Assembly (NCBI RefSeq): GCF_018599185.1
Contig: NZ_JAHFVL010000001.1
Coordinates: 1,178,001 to 1,242,000 of the forward strand
DNA: 64,000 nt
Direction of reading: 5' to 3'
From: Rhodanobacter sp. LX-99
Lineage (GTDB): Bacteria; Pseudomonadota; Gammaproteobacteria; Xanthomonadales; Rhodanobacteraceae
Below are positions 26,527-35,877 of this stretch, piece by piece. Position 1 is the stretch's first letter. Every line of letters begins with the position of its first letter. The notes under the pieces are model-generated. The model worked only from the letters and a program-made list of their open reading frames with translations. It did no database searches and was not told the origin of the DNA. The position numbers and the translations under genes are program-made.

Positions 26527-26892
26527 TCATGCTTCCCGCGCCAGCCTTACCTCGCCGGCTTCCACCTGCACCGCCACCGCGCGCAGGTGTTCGCCGCGGC
26601 ACGGGCCGGCGATGCACAGGCCGTCGCCCCGGTTGAAGGTGGCGCCGTGCACGGCGCAGATCAGGGTGTCGTTCTTCAGCAGGAACTTGCCGGGGGCGTA
26701 GTCGAGACGGCGGCCGGCGTGCGGGCAGACGTTGAGGTAGCCGCGCACCTGGTCGCCGCGGCGCAGCAGGATCAGGCTTTCGTCGCCGTCGGCCAGGCTG
26801 GCGTCGACGGCGGTGGCGCCGCCGTCGGGGATCTCGTCGAGCCGGCACAGCGACTGCCGGTCCAGCGATTCGACGGGGGTAAATGTATCCAT
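26527..26892 (-). CDS. Rieske 2Fe-2S domain protein
   Basis: This 121-aa protein is a stand-alone Rieske ferredoxin-like domain with both ligand pairs: CPHAGRRLD and CAVHGATFN (a C-x-H and C-x-x-H arrangement). It has no signal peptide and resembles small Rieske components fed by nitrite-reductase or dioxygenase-type electron chains, but no oxygenase lies nearby. The ATG at 26892 is the first with family similarity; the open frame extends far upstream with no homology. The upstream gap (26893-26970) separates it from a divergent small membrane protein. Confidence 0.9.
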   Translation of the reverse strand: MDTFTPVESLDRQSLCRLDEIPDGGATAVDASLADGDESLILLRRGDQVRGYLNVCPHAGRRLDYAPGKFLLKNDTLICAVHGATFNRGDGLCIAGPCRGEHLRAVAVQVEAGEVRLAREA

Positions 26893-26970
26893 CGGCACTT
26901 GCCTCGCGGGGCGGATAGCCCCATGGTTGCACGCGTAAGTCGTTGATTTTACCACACGGATTTTTAACAC

Positions 26971-27240
26971 ATGTATTTCGCCATGCCTTCCCTGCGTCGT
27001 CCCCGCCACCCGCTTGCCCGTGCCCTGTCGTTGCTGCTGGGCGTGGCGGTGCTTGGCGTGCTGCTGGTGTTCGGGCTGGTGGTGGCCGGCGTGCTGCTGG
27101 TCGGCGGCGTCGTGCTGCTGGCCGTGCGCCAGTGGAAGCAGGGCCGCGCGCCGGCGAAGCCGGTGGCGTCCAACGCGCAGCCGGCCGTGCTGGAAGGCGA
27201 GTTCGTGGTGATCCGCCAGGGGCGCCCCGTCGCGCACTGA
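26971..27240 (+). CDS. Small single- or double-pass membrane protein
   Basis: This 89-aa protein has a basic N-terminus (SLRRPRHPLARA), one long or two short hydrophobic stretches between about residues 17 and 52 (LSLLLGVAVLGVLLVF, then VVAGVLLVGGVVLLAV), and a hydrophilic C-terminal tail. No family is recognised. Starts at 26971 or 26983 are both possible, and neither has a strong Shine-Dalgarno. It sits divergent to the Rieske gene and 80 bases before the EamA exporter gene. Confidence 0.6.
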   Translation: MYFAMPSLRRPRHPLARALSLLLGVAVLGVLLVFGLVVAGVLLVGGVVLLAVRQWKQGRAPAKPVASNAQPAVLEGEFVVIRQGRPVAH

Positions 27241-27318
27241 TCGCGTTTTTCGGCAACCCGCTGCGGACAACCGGCACGGACGCGCGGATAATGCGCCGTC
27301 CCCATACGATCCACCCCC

Positions 27319-28230
27319 ATGTCCGATATCCCTGCCTCCGTCGCGGCCGAAACGCCGCGCAGCCTGACTGATCCCCGCTTCCTGATCCCGCTGGCGCTGC
27401 TCGCGCTGTACGTGATCTGGGGTTCGACCTACCTGGGTATCCGTTTCGCGCTGGAAAGCTACCCGCCGTTCCTGCTCGCCGGCGTGCGTTTCCTGTGCGC
27501 CGGCGTGGTGCTGTACGGCTTCCTGCGCCTGCGCGGGATTGCCCCGCCGACGCGACTGCAGTGGCGCAACGCCGCGATCACCAGCGTGTTCTTGCTTGGC
27601 CTCGGCAACGGCCTGGTGTGTTTTGCCGAACAGCAGGTGAGTTCGGGCATCGCCGCGGTGGCGGTAGCCAGCATGCCGCTGTTCGCCGCGCTGTTCACCG
27701 GCATGTACGGCGAATGGCCGAACCGGCACGAAAGCTTCGGCCTGGTGGTCGGCTTTGCCGGCGTGATCGTGCTGAACCTGGGCAGCAGCCTGTCCGGCTC
27801 ACGGCTGGGTGCGCTGGCGCTGCTGGCCGCGGCCGCCGCATGGGCCTTCGGATCGGCGTGGAGCCGACGCCGCGAAATGCCGCCCGGCCCGATGAACACC
27901 GCCGCGCAAATGATCTGCGGGAGCATCGCGCTGCTCGGCTTCGCCCTGCTCAGCGGCGAGCGGCTGCCGACGCATCCCAGCCTGCGTTCCACTTTGGCGA
28001 TCGCCTATCTGGCGGTGTTCGGCTCGATCATCGCGTTCAGCGCCTATCTGTATGTGCTCAAGCGCGCGCGCCCGGCACTGGCCACCAGCTACGCCTACGT
28101 GAACCCGCCGGTGGCGGTGCTGTTCGGCGTGCTGTTGGCCGGCGAGCACGTGGGGCCCTACGACCTCGCCGGCATGGCGATCATCCTGTTCGGCGTGGCG
28201 GTGATCACGCTGGCGAAGCGGCGGCGGTAG
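27319..28230 (+). CDS. yedA: EamA/DMT-family exporter (YedA-like)
   Basis: This 303-aa protein has ten predicted membrane helices in two EamA repeats (about 20-145 and 165-297); LLALYVIWGSTYLGIRF and RFLCAGVVLYGFLRLRG match the YedA group. Such proteins export metabolites such as amino acids or drugs. The ATG at 27319 is the first in frame after the small membrane gene. A dispersed palindrome lies just past the stop. The transported compound is unknown. Confidence 0.88.
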   Translation: MSDIPASVAAETPRSLTDPRFLIPLALLALYVIWGSTYLGIRFALESYPPFLLAGVRFLCAGVVLYGFLRLRGIAPPTRLQWRNAAITSVFLLGLGNGLVCFAEQQVSSGIAAVAVASMPLFAALFTGMYGEWPNRHESFGLVVGFAGVIVLNLGSSLSGSRLGALALLAAAAAWAFGSAWSRRREMPPGPMNTAAQMICGSIALLGFALLSGERLPTHPSLRSTLAIAYLAVFGSIIAFSAYLYVLKRARPALATSYAYVNPPVAVLFGVLLAGEHVGPYDLAGMAIILFGVAVITLAKRRR

Positions 28231-28288
28231 CTTTGCTCCCTCCCCTGCTGGCAGGGGAGGGTTGGGGCGGGGTTGTTCTTCGCCGCAA
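28230..28288. repeat. Dispersed GC palindrome, copy 8
   Basis: Right after the exporter's stop, GCTTTGCTCCC leads into CCCTCCCCTGC-TG-GCAGGGGAGGG, then TTGGGGCGGGGTTGTTCTTCGCCGC. This copy and the one at 21.42 kb define the longer consensus of about 55 bases. Confidence 0.75.
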
Positions 28289-28404
28289 GGTCAAAAGCTT
28301 CACGTTTGGCGGCGCAGATTGGCTTCATTGAAGCTAGACCATGGTCGGCTTGCCCGTGGCGCCGCCGCGGCGCGACGATGTCGCGATCACCGGCGGAGAA
28401 CAGC

Positions 28405-29817
28405 ATGAACGCGAGACAGGACGGCTGGATGGCGCGCGCGGCGTTGCGCAGCGCGGCGTGGGCGGAGCGCTGGTTTCCGGATGCGTGGGTGTTCGCCGCG
28501 TTGGGCGTGGTGGTGGTGGCGCTGGCGGCATTCGCCTTCGGCGCCACGCCGACGGCGACGGTCAACGCGTTCGGCGAGGGCTTCTGGAGCCTGATCCCGT
28601 TCACCATGCAGATGGCGTTCGTGGTGATCGGCGGCTACGTGCTGGCCACCGCGCCGGTGGTGGCGCGCTTCATCGACGTGCTGGCGCGGGCGCCGCGGAC
28701 GGGGCGCGGGGCGATCGTGTACATCGCGCTGGTCAGCATGCTGGCGTCGCTGCTGAGCTGGGGTTTCTCGCTGGTGTTCGGCGGGCTGCTGGTGCGTGCG
28801 CTGGCGCGGCGCGATGACCTGCGCATGGATTACCGCGCGGCCGGCGCGGCGGCATATCTCGGCCTGGGCGCGATCTGGGCGATGGGACTGTCGTCATCGG
28901 CGGCGCAGCTGCAGGCGAACCCGGCGAGCATGCCGCCGGGCCTGCTGGCGATCACCGGCGTGCTGCCTTTCAGCCAGACCATCTTCCTGTGGCAGTCGAT
29001 CGTGCTGACCACGGTGCTGATCGCGGTGTCGCTGCTGGTGTGCTGGTACACCGCCCCGTCGGATGCCAACGCGCGCACCTCGCAGGATTTCGACGTAGCG
29101 GAAGATTCGACGCCGGCACTGCCGGTGCGCACGCGCCCCGGCGAGTGGCTGGAGTACAGCCCGCTGCTGTCGCTGGCGATCGGCCTGCTGGGGCTGGGCT
29201 GGCTCGGCCACGAGTTCGCCAGCAAGCCGGCGGTGACCGCGATCGCCAACCTCAACACCTACAACTTCCTGTTCCTCACCCTGGGCATCCTGCTGCACTG
29301 GCGCCCGCGCAGCTTTCTCGATGCTGTGAGCCGCGCGGTGCCGAGCACGTCGGGCGTGCTGATCCAGTTCCCGCTGTACGGCGGTATCGCCGCGCTGCTC
29401 ACCCACGTGCCGGGCAGCGACGGCGCCACCCTGGCGCACCGGCTGTCGCACTTGTTCGTGCAGGTGGCCGGCCAGGAGAGTTTCCCCGCGGTGATGGGCG
29501 CGTATTCGGCGGTGCTGGGCTTCTTCGTGCCGTCCGGCGGCGGCAAGTGGCTGGTCGAGGCGCCGTACGTGATGCAGGCGGCGAACGACCTGCACGTGCA
29601 CCTGGGCTGGGCGGTGCAGGTGTACAACGCCGCCGAGGCGCTGCCGAACCTGATCAACCCGTTCTGGATGCTGCCGCTGCTCGGCGTGCTGGGACTGAAG
29701 GCGCGCGACGTGGTCGGCTACACCTTCGTGCAGTTGGTGGTGCACGTGCCGCTGGTGCTGGGCATGCTGTGGCTGCTCGGCATGACGCTGACTTACCTGC
29801 CGCCGGTGATGCCGTGA
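28405..29817 (+). CDS. atoE: Short-chain fatty acid transporter (AtoE family)
   Basis: This 470-aa polytopic membrane protein matches the AtoE/short-chain fatty acid permease family: AERWFPDAWVFAALGVVVV at the start, LSWGFSLVFGGLLVRAL, QFPLYGGIAALL, FFVPSGGGKWLVEAPYV and NPFWMLPLLGVLGLKARDVVGY near the end. It probably carries acetoacetate, butyrate or similar acids across the inner membrane. GGAG eight bases upstream of the ATG at 28405 decides the start over the longer frame from 28273. No acetoacetate-degradation genes are nearby. Confidence 0.88.
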   Translation: MNARQDGWMARAALRSAAWAERWFPDAWVFAALGVVVVALAAFAFGATPTATVNAFGEGFWSLIPFTMQMAFVVIGGYVLATAPVVARFIDVLARAPRTGRGAIVYIALVSMLASLLSWGFSLVFGGLLVRALARRDDLRMDYRAAGAAAYLGLGAIWAMGLSSSAAQLQANPASMPPGLLAITGVLPFSQTIFLWQSIVLTTVLIAVSLLVCWYTAPSDANARTSQDFDVAEDSTPALPVRTRPGEWLEYSPLLSLAIGLLGLGWLGHEFASKPAVTAIANLNTYNFLFLTLGILLHWRPRSFLDAVSRAVPSTSGVLIQFPLYGGIAALLTHVPGSDGATLAHRLSHLFVQVAGQESFPAVMGAYSAVLGFFVPSGGGKWLVEAPYVMQAANDLHVHLGWAVQVYNAAEALPNLINPFWMLPLLGVLGLKARDVVGYTFVQLVVHVPLVLGMLWLLGMTLTYLPPVMP

Positions 29818-29839
29818 ACGGGAAACTCCATGGTGCAAT

Positions 29840-29875
29840 CCTCTCCCCAACCCCTCTCCCGGAGGGAGAGGGGCT
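29840..29875. terminator. GC hairpin between convergent genes
   Basis: CCCCTCTCCC (29851-29860), GGA, GGGAGAGGGG (29864-29873) forms a perfect 10-bp-arm hairpin between the convergent permease and ABC operon ends. A CTCTCCCCAACC prefix relates it to another widespread GC repeat type. It may act as a bidirectional terminator, though no T-run is present. Confidence 0.5.
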
Positions 29876-29881
29876 TGAAGC

Positions 29882-31207
29882 TCACAGTTCGCGCAGCGCC
29901 GTGGTCACCGGCAGCCGCGCCGCGCGCACGGCGGGGAACAGGCCGCCGATGAAGCCGATCGCCAGCGCCCACTTCAGGCCGGTCCACAGCAGCGCGGGAG
30001 TCACAGCCAGCTTGAAGCTGAGCGTGCCGACCGTGCCCTGGGCCAGGGTCGAGGCGCTGTAGCCGTTGAACACCAGCCAGGCCAGCAGGCCGCCGACGAT
30101 GCCGCCGAGCAGCGCCAGCAGCATCGTCTCCAGCATCACCGCCACCACCACCGGCAGACCGCGGAAGCCGATCGCGCGCAGCGTGGCGATCTCGCGGGCG
30201 CGCGTGGCCACGGTGGCGAACATGGTGTTGAGCGCGCCGAACACCGCGCCGATGGCCATGATCACGCCGACCACGATGCCGATGATGCTGATCGCCTTGG
30301 TGACGCCCTCGGACTGCTTGCGGAAGTAGTCCAGCGTGGTGCTGGCATCCACCTGCAGGCGCGGGTCGGCGGCGAGCGCCGCCTTGAACGTGCCGAAGGC
30401 CGCGGGGCCGGTCAGGCGCACGAACACCGAGGTGCGGCTGCTGCCGCGCCGGTAGGTGTCGGCGACCACGTTGGCATCGCCCCACAGTTCCGAGTCCATC
30501 GCGTTGTTCGACTCGAACACGCCGACCACGGTCCAGATCTGGCTGCCCAGTTTGATCTCATGGCCCGGCGTCAGTCCGGCGAACTGGCGCTGCGCGCCCT
30601 TGCCCGCCACCAGCTCGCGCAGGCCGGGCTTGAACTGGCGCCCGGCGACGATCTTCACCTCCGGGCGCAGCGCCCAGGCCTGCTCGCCGACGCCGCGCAT
30701 CTGCACGCTGCCCTCGTCGCCGCTGCCGTCGCTGAGCGGCAGGTTCGCCGCCACCACCAGCTCCGGCGAGGCGACCGGCTTGCCGGCGGCGTCGCGGGCG
30801 ATGCCCGGCGCCTGCGCGATCACCGTGGTGCTCGCGTTGTCGAGCACCGAGGACACCTCCGACGCCGATCCCCCGCGCAGCACGATGGCGGTGTCGGCAC
30901 TGCCGCTGCGCCCCAGCGTCTGCTGGTAGCCCACGCCCATCGCCAGCATCGACACCAGCACCGCGACCACGCCGGCGATGCCGATGACCACCACCGACGA
31001 AGCGCCGAGGCGCTGCGGCAGGGTGCTCACGCCGACGCGGGTGACCGAGCCCGCCTGCCGGCCGGTGCGCGCCAGCAGCATCCACAGCGCGAACAGCACG
31101 GCGAGCGCCAGCAGCAGCGGCCACGGCAACACGGTCCAGGCAACGATACCGGCGACGACGATCAGGCACAGGCCGAGGCCGCGCAGAAACGATTTCAACT
31201 TGTTCAT
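29882..31207 (-). CDS. ABC transporter permease (FtsX/MacB type), second subunit
   Basis: This 441-aa permease has the FtsX-like layout: two N-terminal helices (about 5-45), a further helix (about 67-90), a large periplasmic MacB-like domain (about 95-300), and three C-terminal helices (VVGVIMAIGAVFGALNTMFA, then two more). It is the last gene of a four-gene efflux operon. AAGGAG lies 8 bases before the ATG at 31207. It and the gene before it are different sequences, so the pump is probably a heterodimer, unlike classical MacB, which is a homodimer with a fused ATPase. Confidence 0.9.
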   Translation of the reverse strand: MNKLKSFLRGLGLCLIVVAGIVAWTVLPWPLLLALAVLFALWMLLARTGRQAGSVTRVGVSTLPQRLGASSVVVIGIAGVVAVLVSMLAMGVGYQQTLGRSGSADTAIVLRGGSASEVSSVLDNASTTVIAQAPGIARDAAGKPVASPELVVAANLPLSDGSGDEGSVQMRGVGEQAWALRPEVKIVAGRQFKPGLRELVAGKGAQRQFAGLTPGHEIKLGSQIWTVVGVFESNNAMDSELWGDANVVADTYRRGSSRTSVFVRLTGPAAFGTFKAALAADPRLQVDASTTLDYFRKQSEGVTKAISIIGIVVGVIMAIGAVFGALNTMFATVATRAREIATLRAIGFRGLPVVVAVMLETMLLALLGGIVGGLLAWLVFNGYSASTLAQGTVGTLSFKLAVTPALLWTGLKWALAIGFIGGLFPAVRAARLPVTTALREL

Positions 31208-31220
31208 GGCGGATACTCCT

Positions 31221-32387
31221 TCAGCGGCCGGCCAGCGCATCGACGATGTTCAGGCGCATCGCCCGCAACGCGGGCAGCACTCCCACCAGCAGGCCGATGG
31301 CGACCATCAGGCCCACGCCCAGCAGCCAGCTGCCCGCGTGCACCGGCGGCATGTTGATCACGCCGCCGCTGCCGGCGCTGACGATCGGCCCCAGCACCGC
31401 CGCCAGCCCCAGTCCCAGCACGCCGCCGAGCAGCACCAGCAGCACCGATTCGGCCAGCACGATCATCAGCACGCTGGTGCTGGAAAAGCCGATGGTCTTC
31501 ATCACCGCCAGCTCCGAGGTGCGTTCGCGCACCGCCTGCGCCATGGTGTTGCCGGTCAGAAACAGCAGGGTGAAAAACACCGCGCCCATGATCGAGAACA
31601 CGATCAGGCCGACGTTCGCCATCTGCTTGATCCACGACGCCATCGCGGCCTGCTCGGTCTGCGTCCGGGTCTCGTGGTCGGAGTTGGCCGACAGCGCGTC
31701 GATGGCCTGCACCACCCGGTCGGCCTGGGCGGGGTCGGCGACGCGGCTGACGTACCAGCCCACCTCCCCCTGGTTGTAGGGGTTGGACTCGTCGAAGTAC
31801 TTCCAGTGCATCAGGATGCCGCCCTGCAGGAACTCGCCGTGGCTCGGGTCCTTGGCGTGCATGATGCCGGCGATGTCGAAGGTCCAGGTCTTGCTGCCGT
31901 CGCGGTTGGGGAAGATGTTCGACATCAGCGGGATCTTGTCGCCGACCTTCCAGTGGTACTTCTTCGCCAGCACGTCGCCGACCAGCACGCCGGTGCGGGT
32001 GGCGTCGAACGTCTTGCGCTCGGCCGGCGTGATGGCGATCTCGGGGTACATGTCGATGTAGTTCGGGCTGACCGCGAAGGTGAAGATCTGGTTGTGCGCG
32101 TCCTGGTAGGCGCCGCCGAACCAGTTGGCGTAGGCCACGTCCTTCACGCCGGGTACGCCCGCGATCTTCGCCTGCAGCGCCGACGGCAACGGCTGGATGA
32201 ACGACAGCTTCGAGCCGGTCTGCAGGCGCTCGGCGCCGGCCGCGCTCTTGCCGGCATCGGCGAAGCTGGTGCGCACGCCATCGAGCATGCCGAACAGCAG
32301 GAACGCGGCGACGATCGACACCAGGGTGAGGATGGTGCGGGCCTTGCGCCGGAACAGCGCGGCCCAGATCAGGTGGAGGTATTTCAT
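31221..32387 (-). CDS. ABC transporter permease (FtsX/MacB type), first subunit
   Basis: This 388-aa protein has one N-terminal helix (about 15-35, RKARTILTLVSIVAAFLLFG), a periplasmic domain (about 36-260) and three C-terminal helices (about 265-380), the MacB/LolC pattern. GAGGAGG sits 5-6 bases before the ATG at 32387, deciding the start; the open frame runs 90 bases further. It lies 10 bases after the ATPase gene and 13 before the second permease. It should export a peptide, lipid or antibiotic from the periplasmic side; the substrate is unknown. Confidence 0.9.
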   Translation of the reverse strand: MKYLHLIWAALFRRKARTILTLVSIVAAFLLFGMLDGVRTSFADAGKSAAGAERLQTGSKLSFIQPLPSALQAKIAGVPGVKDVAYANWFGGAYQDAHNQIFTFAVSPNYIDMYPEIAITPAERKTFDATRTGVLVGDVLAKKYHWKVGDKIPLMSNIFPNRDGSKTWTFDIAGIMHAKDPSHGEFLQGGILMHWKYFDESNPYNQGEVGWYVSRVADPAQADRVVQAIDALSANSDHETRTQTEQAAMASWIKQMANVGLIVFSIMGAVFFTLLFLTGNTMAQAVRERTSELAVMKTIGFSSTSVLMIVLAESVLLVLLGGVLGLGLAAVLGPIVSAGSGGVINMPPVHAGSWLLGVGLMVAIGLLVGVLPALRAMRLNIVDALAGR

Positions 32388-32397
32388 CGTTGCCTCC

Positions 32398-33084
32398 TCA
32401 GGCCAGCGCCTGCTCGACGAGCGTGCCCTTGTCCAGATGCAGCGTATGACTGGCGTATTCGGCCGCCTTCGGGTCATGCGTGACCATCACGATGGTCTTG
32501 CCGTGCTCGCGGTTGAGCTGCTGCAGCAGGCCGAGCACGTCCTCGGCGGACTGCCGGTCGAGATCGCCGGTGGGCTCGTCGCAGACCAGCAGTTCGGGGT
32601 CGGAGACGATCGCGCGGGCGATCGCCACGCGCTGCTGCTGGCCGCCGGAAAGCTCGCCCGGCTTGTGGCTGGCGCGGTCGGCCAGGCCGACCAGCTGCAG
32701 CGCGATGGCGGCGTTCTTCTTGCGCTGCGCGGCCGACAACTTGGTCAGCAGCAGCGGCAGTTCCACGTTGCGCTGCGCCGACAGCATCGGCATCAGGTTG
32801 TAGAACTGGAACACGAAGCCCACGTTCGACGCGCGCCACTTCGCCAGCGCGCCGCCGCCGAGCTGGTCGATGCGCTGGCCGCCGACGCTGATGCTGCCGG
32901 CGCTCGGCGCGTCCAGCCCGCCGATCAGGTTGAGCAGGGTGGTCTTGCCGGAGCCGGACGGCCCCATCAGCGCGAGGAAATCGCCTTCCGCGATGTCCAG
33001 GTTGACGTGGTGCAGCACTTCGACTTTCTGCTTGCCGCGCTCGTAGGTCTTGGCAAGGTCCTTGATCTCGATCAGCGTGCCCAT
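32398..33084 (-). CDS. ABC transporter ATPase (MacB/LolD type)
   Basis: This 228-aa ATPase powers the adjacent FtsX-type permeases. All motifs are intact: Walker [10 protein letters not shown] (about 41-49), the Q-loop near [12 protein letters not shown], the signature [14 protein letters not shown], Walker [13 protein letters not shown] and the switch histidine in MVTHD. The sequence class matches MacB/LolD/YbbA ATPases, which work with periplasmic adapters in efflux or lipoprotein release. The membrane-fusion protein gene lies 30 bases upstream. Confidence 0.95.
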   Translation of the reverse strand: MGTLIEIKDLAKTYERGKQKVEVLHHVNLDIAEGDFLALMGPSGSGKTTLLNLIGGLDAPSAGSISVGGQRIDQLGGGALAKWRASNVGFVFQFYNLMPMLSAQRNVELPLLLTKLSAAQRKKNAAIALQLVGLADRASHKPGELSGGQQQRVAIARAIVSDPELLVCDEPTGDLDRQSAEDVLGLLQQLNREHGKTIVMVTHDPKAAEYASHTLHLDKGTLVEQALA

Positions 33085-33114
33085 GGCAGTTCTCCGATGA
33101 ATGAGTGGATGCGC

Positions 33115-34350
33115 CTACGGCGCCTTGATCCGGACGTCCGAACCGTCGCGCAGTTCGGCCGGCGGCGACACCACCACGCTGTCACCCGGCTTCACCGCCG
33201 CGGGCAGCAGGCGCAAATCGCCATAGGTCCGCGCGGCGGGATTCACCGTGCGCTGGCGCACCCGGCTGCCGTCGAGCACGAACACCACGCTGTGGCCGTC
33301 GCGCTGCACGATCGCGGTGGCCGGCACCAGCACGCCTTGCGGTACGCCGGCGCTGGCCTTCGGTTTCTCTTCCAGGAACGACACCCGCGCGCCCATGTCG
33401 GGCACCACGCGCGCGTCCTTCTTTTCCAGCGCCACGCGCACCTTGATGGTGGCCTTGCCGCGGTCGGCGGTGGGCACGATGGCGACCACGCGGGCGGGAA
33501 TCTTCCAGTCCGGATACGCATCCAGCACCGCATCGGCCGGCATGCCCGGCTTGATCCGGCCGATGTAGGCCTCGTTGACGTCGACGTCGATCTCCAGCGA
33601 ATCCATGTCGACGATGGTGCCCACGCCGGTGCGGGTGAAGCCGCCGCCGGCGGACAGCGGCGAGAGGATCTCGCCGACCTGCGCATCCTTGCTGGTGACC
33701 ACGCCGCTGAACGGCGCGCGCACCACGCAATAGTCGAAGTTGACCTGCGCCACCGCGGCCTGGGCGTCGGCGGCCTTGGCTTGCTGCTGCTGCGCGTTGA
33801 GCTGCGCGCGCAGGCTGTCGACCTGGGTACGCGCCTGCTCGGCGCTCTGCTTCGACACCAGCCCGCGGGCGGCCAGCGATTCCAGCCGCGCGGCGTCGTG
33901 GCTGCCCTGCGCCAGCTGCGTCCGGATCTGCGCCACCTGCGCATGCGCCGAGTCGGCCTGCGCCTTGGCCGCTTCGAGCTGGGCCTTGTAGCCGCTGTCG
34001 TCCAGCCGCGCCAGCACCTGGCCGGCGCTGACGTGGTCGCCTTCCTCGATCAGCACCGCGGTCAGCGTGCCGGTGATCTGCGCCGACACCGTGGCCCGAC
34101 GCCGCGCGGTGATGTAGCCGGTCGCCTGCAGCACCGCGCCCGCCTCGCTGCCGGCGCTGGGCGCCACCGCCGTGGCAGTCTGCACGGTTACCGCCTGCTG
34201 GCCGAAAAACAGCCGCGCGGCGCCGCCGAACAGCAACAGCAGCACGACGATCGCGCCGCCGATCCACAGCCAGCGCCCCGGGTTGCGCCCGTGGTCCTCG
34301 CGCTGGTGGCGTTCGATGCGCAGCTCCTTCAACAGTTCGGCGTTGTCCAC
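33115..34350 (-). CDS. Periplasmic adapter (membrane fusion protein) of ABC efflux operon
   Basis: This 411-aa HlyD/MacA-type adapter has one membrane anchor (about 27-47), a lipoyl half-motif (TVSAQITGTL), a long alpha-hairpin coiled coil (about 110-200), and beta-barrel and membrane-proximal domains. It links the ABC permeases to an outer-membrane channel, which is not encoded here. Two GTG codons compete for the start: 34356 lies too close to AGGAG, while 34350 has 7-base spacing and is preferred. It is the first gene of the operon, which runs to 29882. Confidence 0.9.
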   Translation of the reverse strand: MDNAELLKELRIERHQREDHGRNPGRWLWIGGAIVVLLLLFGGAARLFFGQQAVTVQTATAVAPSAGSEAGAVLQATGYITARRRATVSAQITGTLTAVLIEEGDHVSAGQVLARLDDSGYKAQLEAAKAQADSAHAQVAQIRTQLAQGSHDAARLESLAARGLVSKQSAEQARTQVDSLRAQLNAQQQQAKAADAQAAVAQVNFDYCVVRAPFSGVVTSKDAQVGEILSPLSAGGGFTRTGVGTIVDMDSLEIDVDVNEAYIGRIKPGMPADAVLDAYPDWKIPARVVAIVPTADRGKATIKVRVALEKKDARVVPDMGARVSFLEEKPKASAGVPQGVLVPATAIVQRDGHSVVFVLDGSRVRQRTVNPAARTYGDLRLLPAAVKPGDSVVVSPPAELRDGSDVRIKAP

Positions 34351-34446
34351 GTCCACTCCTGCTCAAACGGCCATGTTCCAGGTGACGGGGTGCATCATGG
34401 ACGCCCGGCCGGCGCGCTGCCAGAGCATGGCATCAACCATCGACGG

Positions 34447-34458
34447 TGACAGCTGTCA
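34447..34458. promoter_or_regulatory. 12-bp perfect palindrome TGACAGCTGTCA
   Basis: This palindrome is in the 206-base gap between the divergent ABC efflux operon and the FAH-family gene, about 97 bases from one start and 99 from the other. It looks like a dimeric regulator site. No regulator gene lies beside it, and it matches no operator I can name with confidence. Confidence 0.4.
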
Positions 34459-34556
34459 TTCGCACCCCGCCGCCATCCCGTAAATGACGAACGGGAGCGC
34501 GCGGGATCGACACGCCGCGGCAGCGCCTCGTTCCAGGCTTTGCTACGCTTGCGGCC

Positions 34557-35243
34557 ATGGACTATGCCATCGCCCCACCCGCCATCCCCAGCCTGCCGGT
34601 CATCGGTTCCGACCGGCGTTTCCCGATCCGTCGGGTGTTCTGCATCGGCCGCAACTACGCCGAGCATGCGCGCGAGATGGGCGCCACGGTGGACAAGTCC
34701 GCGCCGATGTTCTTCTGCAAGCCGGCCGATGCGGTGGTCGCCGACGGCGCCGATGTGGCGTACCCGCAGGCGACCGCCGACCTGCACCACGAAGTGGAGA
34801 TGGTGGTGGCGCTGGGCGCCGGCGGCCGCGACCTCAGCCCCGAGCAGGCCGCGGCCCTGGTGTGGGGCTATGGCGTGGGGCTGGACCTGACCCGTCGCGA
34901 CCTGCAGGCGCAGGCCAAGGCCAAGGGCCATCCGTGGGACGTGGCCAAGGGCTTCGACCACTCCGCCCCGGTCTCCGCGCTGCGCCCGGCCGGCGCGGCG
35001 ACGGTGGACGCGCAGACCGTGCTGCGGCTCAGCGTGAACGGCGAGCTGCGCCAGCAGAGCACGCTGGGCGAGATGGTGCACGACGTGCCGCACATCCTGG
35101 CGGCGCTGTCCACGCTGTTCGAGCTGAAGGCCGGCGACCTGGTCTTCACCGGTACGCCGGCCGGTGTTGCTGCGTTGCAGCGCGGCGACCGCTTCCATGC
35201 CGAGCTGGTCGGCGTGGCGGAACTGCACGGCCGGATCGTCTGA
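34557..35243 (+). CDS. Fumarylacetoacetate hydrolase family protein
   Basis: This 228-aa protein is a FAH-fold hydrolase/decarboxylase of the YcgM/FAHD1 type: [27 protein letters not shown], metal-binding [11 protein letters not shown] and [14 protein letters not shown], with [16 protein letters not shown] and a GTPAGV turn near the end. Such enzymes cleave or decarboxylate acylpyruvates or oxaloacetate using Mg2+. No aromatic-degradation genes are nearby, so an acylpyruvase/oxaloacetate decarboxylase role is most likely. Confidence 0.9.
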   Translation: MDYAIAPPAIPSLPVIGSDRRFPIRRVFCIGRNYAEHAREMGATVDKSAPMFFCKPADAVVADGADVAYPQATADLHHEVEMVVALGAGGRDLSPEQAAALVWGYGVGLDLTRRDLQAQAKAKGHPWDVAKGFDHSAPVSALRPAGAATVDAQTVLRLSVNGELRQQSTLGEMVHDVPHILAALSTLFELKAGDLVFTGTPAGVAALQRGDRFHAELVGVAELHGRIV

Positions 35244-35337
35244 GCTTCCACGAAGCCTTCATCTGTTCGCGCATACCTTGCCTTGTCGCGCTACATTCGA
35301 CACGCCATCCGGCCCAACCAAGGGGAGTACCAGCAGC

Positions 35338-35748
35338 ATGAGCATGATCAGCGAATTCAAGGCCTTTGCCATGCGCGGCAACGTCATCGACCTGGCGGTC
35401 GGTGTGGTCATTGGCGGCGCCTTCGGCAAGATCGTCACCTCCCTGGTCGACCAGATCATCATGCCGCCGATCGGCTGGCTCACCGGCGGCATCGACTTCT
35501 CCGCCATGAAGTGGGTACTCAAGCCGGCCGACGTCACCGACCCGGCGCACAAGGTGGCCGAAGTGGCGATCCAGTACGGCGCCTTCATCAACACGCTGAT
35601 CCAGTTCATCATCATCGCGTTCGCGATCTTCATGGTGATCAAGGGGATCAACAAGCTCAGCCGCAAGCAGGAAGAGGCGCCCGCCGCGCCGCCGGCCGAC
35701 GTGGCCCTGCTGACCGAGATCCGCGATTTGCTGAAGAACAAGCCATAA
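35338..35748 (+). CDS. mscL: Large-conductance mechanosensitive channel
   Basis: This 136-aa protein is MscL, which opens under membrane tension to release solutes in osmotic downshock. Seen: the N-terminal amphipathic helix and TM1 ([20 protein letters not shown]), the [16 protein letters not shown] loop, TM2 (about 80-103), and a C-terminal cytoplasmic bundle ([11 protein letters not shown]). Length is normal. GGGGAG 11 bases before the ATG supports 35338; ATG 35344 is a possible alternative. The open frame from 35164 overlaps the previous gene and is not used. Confidence 0.97.
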   Translation: MSMISEFKAFAMRGNVIDLAVGVVIGGAFGKIVTSLVDQIIMPPIGWLTGGIDFSAMKWVLKPADVTDPAHKVAEVAIQYGAFINTLIQFIIIAFAIFMVIKGINKLSRKQEEAPAAPPADVALLTEIRDLLKNKP

Positions 35749-35753
35749 CGAAA

Positions 35754-35794
35754 GAAGCCGCGGCTTCGCAGGGCGGGCATTGCCCGCCCTGCGG
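35754..35794 (+). terminator. GC-rich hairpin after mscL
   Basis: CGCAGGGCGGGC (35767-35778) pairs with GCCCGCCCTGCG (35782-35793) around ATT, and AAGCCGCGGCTT just before it is also palindromic. There is no T-run. It probably ends the mscL transcript. Confidence 0.6.
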
Positions 35795-35877
35795 GGTTCC
35801 CGGCCACCCATGACTTCTGGCCTAAGCGGCAACGGGCAACAACGCCATAATCGGGGTTTACCCAGCGGAGTCCCCCG

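Noticed and set aside
35164-35337. Longer N-terminus for MscL
   Set aside because: It overlaps the FAH-family gene and lacks similarity; the ATG at 35338 has a ribosome site and gives the family-standard start.
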